Source: Sphaeroforma sirkka (taxonomy: Eukaryota; Opisthokonta; Ichthyosporea; Ichthyophonida). Taken from it: a stretch of 26,781 nt of DNA. Shown here one piece after another: positions 26,228 to 26,781 of this stretch (position 1 is the stretch's first letter; each line of letters begins with the position of its first letter). The stretch is from assembly GCA_001586965.3 (NCBI GenBank), contig LUCW03001970.1, positions 1 to 26,781 of the forward strand, given 5' to 3'. The position numbers and the translations under genes were made by a program. The notes under the pieces were generated by a model. The model did not search any database. It saw nothing but the letters and a program-made list of their open reading frames with translations, and was not told the DNA's origin.

Positions 26228-26781
26228 ACTCTAAGAAGGGCTGGAGCAAAACCGATCGAGGGGCTTGGATCCATGTGTCGTCAACAAATAAACAAGAGCG
26301 GAGAAGCTTGGGACGAAATTGTGCTAGCGTGCCAGCTAAAGGAATCCATGTAGATAATAAAGAGCTGGGGCCGGCGATTGAGCCTTGTAGGATGCCATTC
26401 GTTCTATGGAATATAGACGAGACTGTGCCGCGGTATGTAACTCGGGTAGGGACCCTCCCAAACAGCGCGCGGAGGCAGTTGATCCAGTTTTCGGGCCTTT
26501 CAGCGTGGCGCAGAAGTACTCATAGGCGTGGGAGAGCGACCTTGTCGTATGCCTTGGTTATGTCCAAACAGACGTCGTTCCACTCCTCTTCTGACTGTGT
26601 CTCAGATTCCATGGCGGCAAGTGCTTGGGTATGACAGGAGTACCGTGATTTGAAGCCAGCTTGGGTAGCGATATGATTACTGTGGCAGAGTCGAAGTCAT
26701 TTAATATTGGCGACTGGGTCTTGCAAGAAAATCATTGTATCACAATGCTGCAAACCAGGAGATGAATCAAATGATCGTTAA
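26228..26781 (-). pseudogene. LINE-type (non-LTR) reverse transcriptase fragment
   Basis: On the minus strand one frame runs from about 26765 down to 26228 with only two TGA stops (26699-26697 and 26522-26520). It contains IATQAGFKSRYSC, then CLDITKAYDKV (palm motif with first catalytic Asp, 26567-26538), NGILQGSIAGPSSLL (the QGS.xxP block) and CLFVDDTW with FVDD at 26288-26277. These are the ordered RT motifs of non-LTR retrotransposons. It is cut at 26228 by the element D LTR and by the window end. The plus-strand open frame across it is only its shadow. Confidence 0.85.

Noticed and set aside
26221..26634. 137-codon plus-strand open frame at the right end
   Set aside because: The opposite strand encodes LINE RT motifs over the same bases; this frame also starts inside the element D LTR.

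Overview
The window is eukaryotic repeat-rich DNA, essentially a graveyard of retroelements. I see no host gene. Evidence is four Ty3/gypsy-type polyproteins (protease, reverse transcriptase, RNase H, integrase), LTRs with TG...CA ends, a non-LTR (LINE) reverse transcriptase fragment and a tRNA-derived, SINE-like Pol III promoter. All coding regions are broken by single-base indels and stops. The host species cannot be named from the sequence; a protist or invertebrate genome with chromovirus-like elements would fit, but that is inference.

Layout. 1-509: unassigned DNA with a tRNA-like minus-strand element (397-469). 510-5821 (+): element A, a 5'-truncated gag-pol cut off by the next element. 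5822-14587 (-): element B, the best structured copy of the window: 5' LTR (14587-13274, enlarged by a tandem 342-bp repeat), leader, gag with a 19-residue peptide repeat, protease, RT, RNase H, Dam-like domain, integrase with a chromodomain-like tail, purine-rich tract and 3' LTR (6579-5822). 14588-17614 (-): element C, a near relative of A, rearranged: it carries a duplicated integrase segment at one end and a head-to-head gag fragment (17617-17752, +) at the other. 17753-26227 (+): element D, a second, more distant family with 186-bp LTRs about 97% identical, a long degenerate leader/gag, protease, RT with YIDD, RNase H, Dam-like domain, DD35E integrase, GPY/F module and a true-looking chromodomain split by a frameshift. 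A minisatellite lies before its 3' LTR. 26228-26781 (-): LINE reverse transcriptase fragment with an FVDD motif.

All four LTR elements share one unusual design: between RNase H and integrase sits a domain that resembles the phage-type N6-adenine methyltransferase (Dam) family, with an NPPW (or NPSW) motif. This, together with the chromodomain at the integrase C-terminus, is the main biological point of the window. The second is the record of template switching and rearrangement (duplicated integrase segment with 4-nt microhomology, inverted gag fragment, A(+)/B(-)/C(-) arrangement without target-site duplications).
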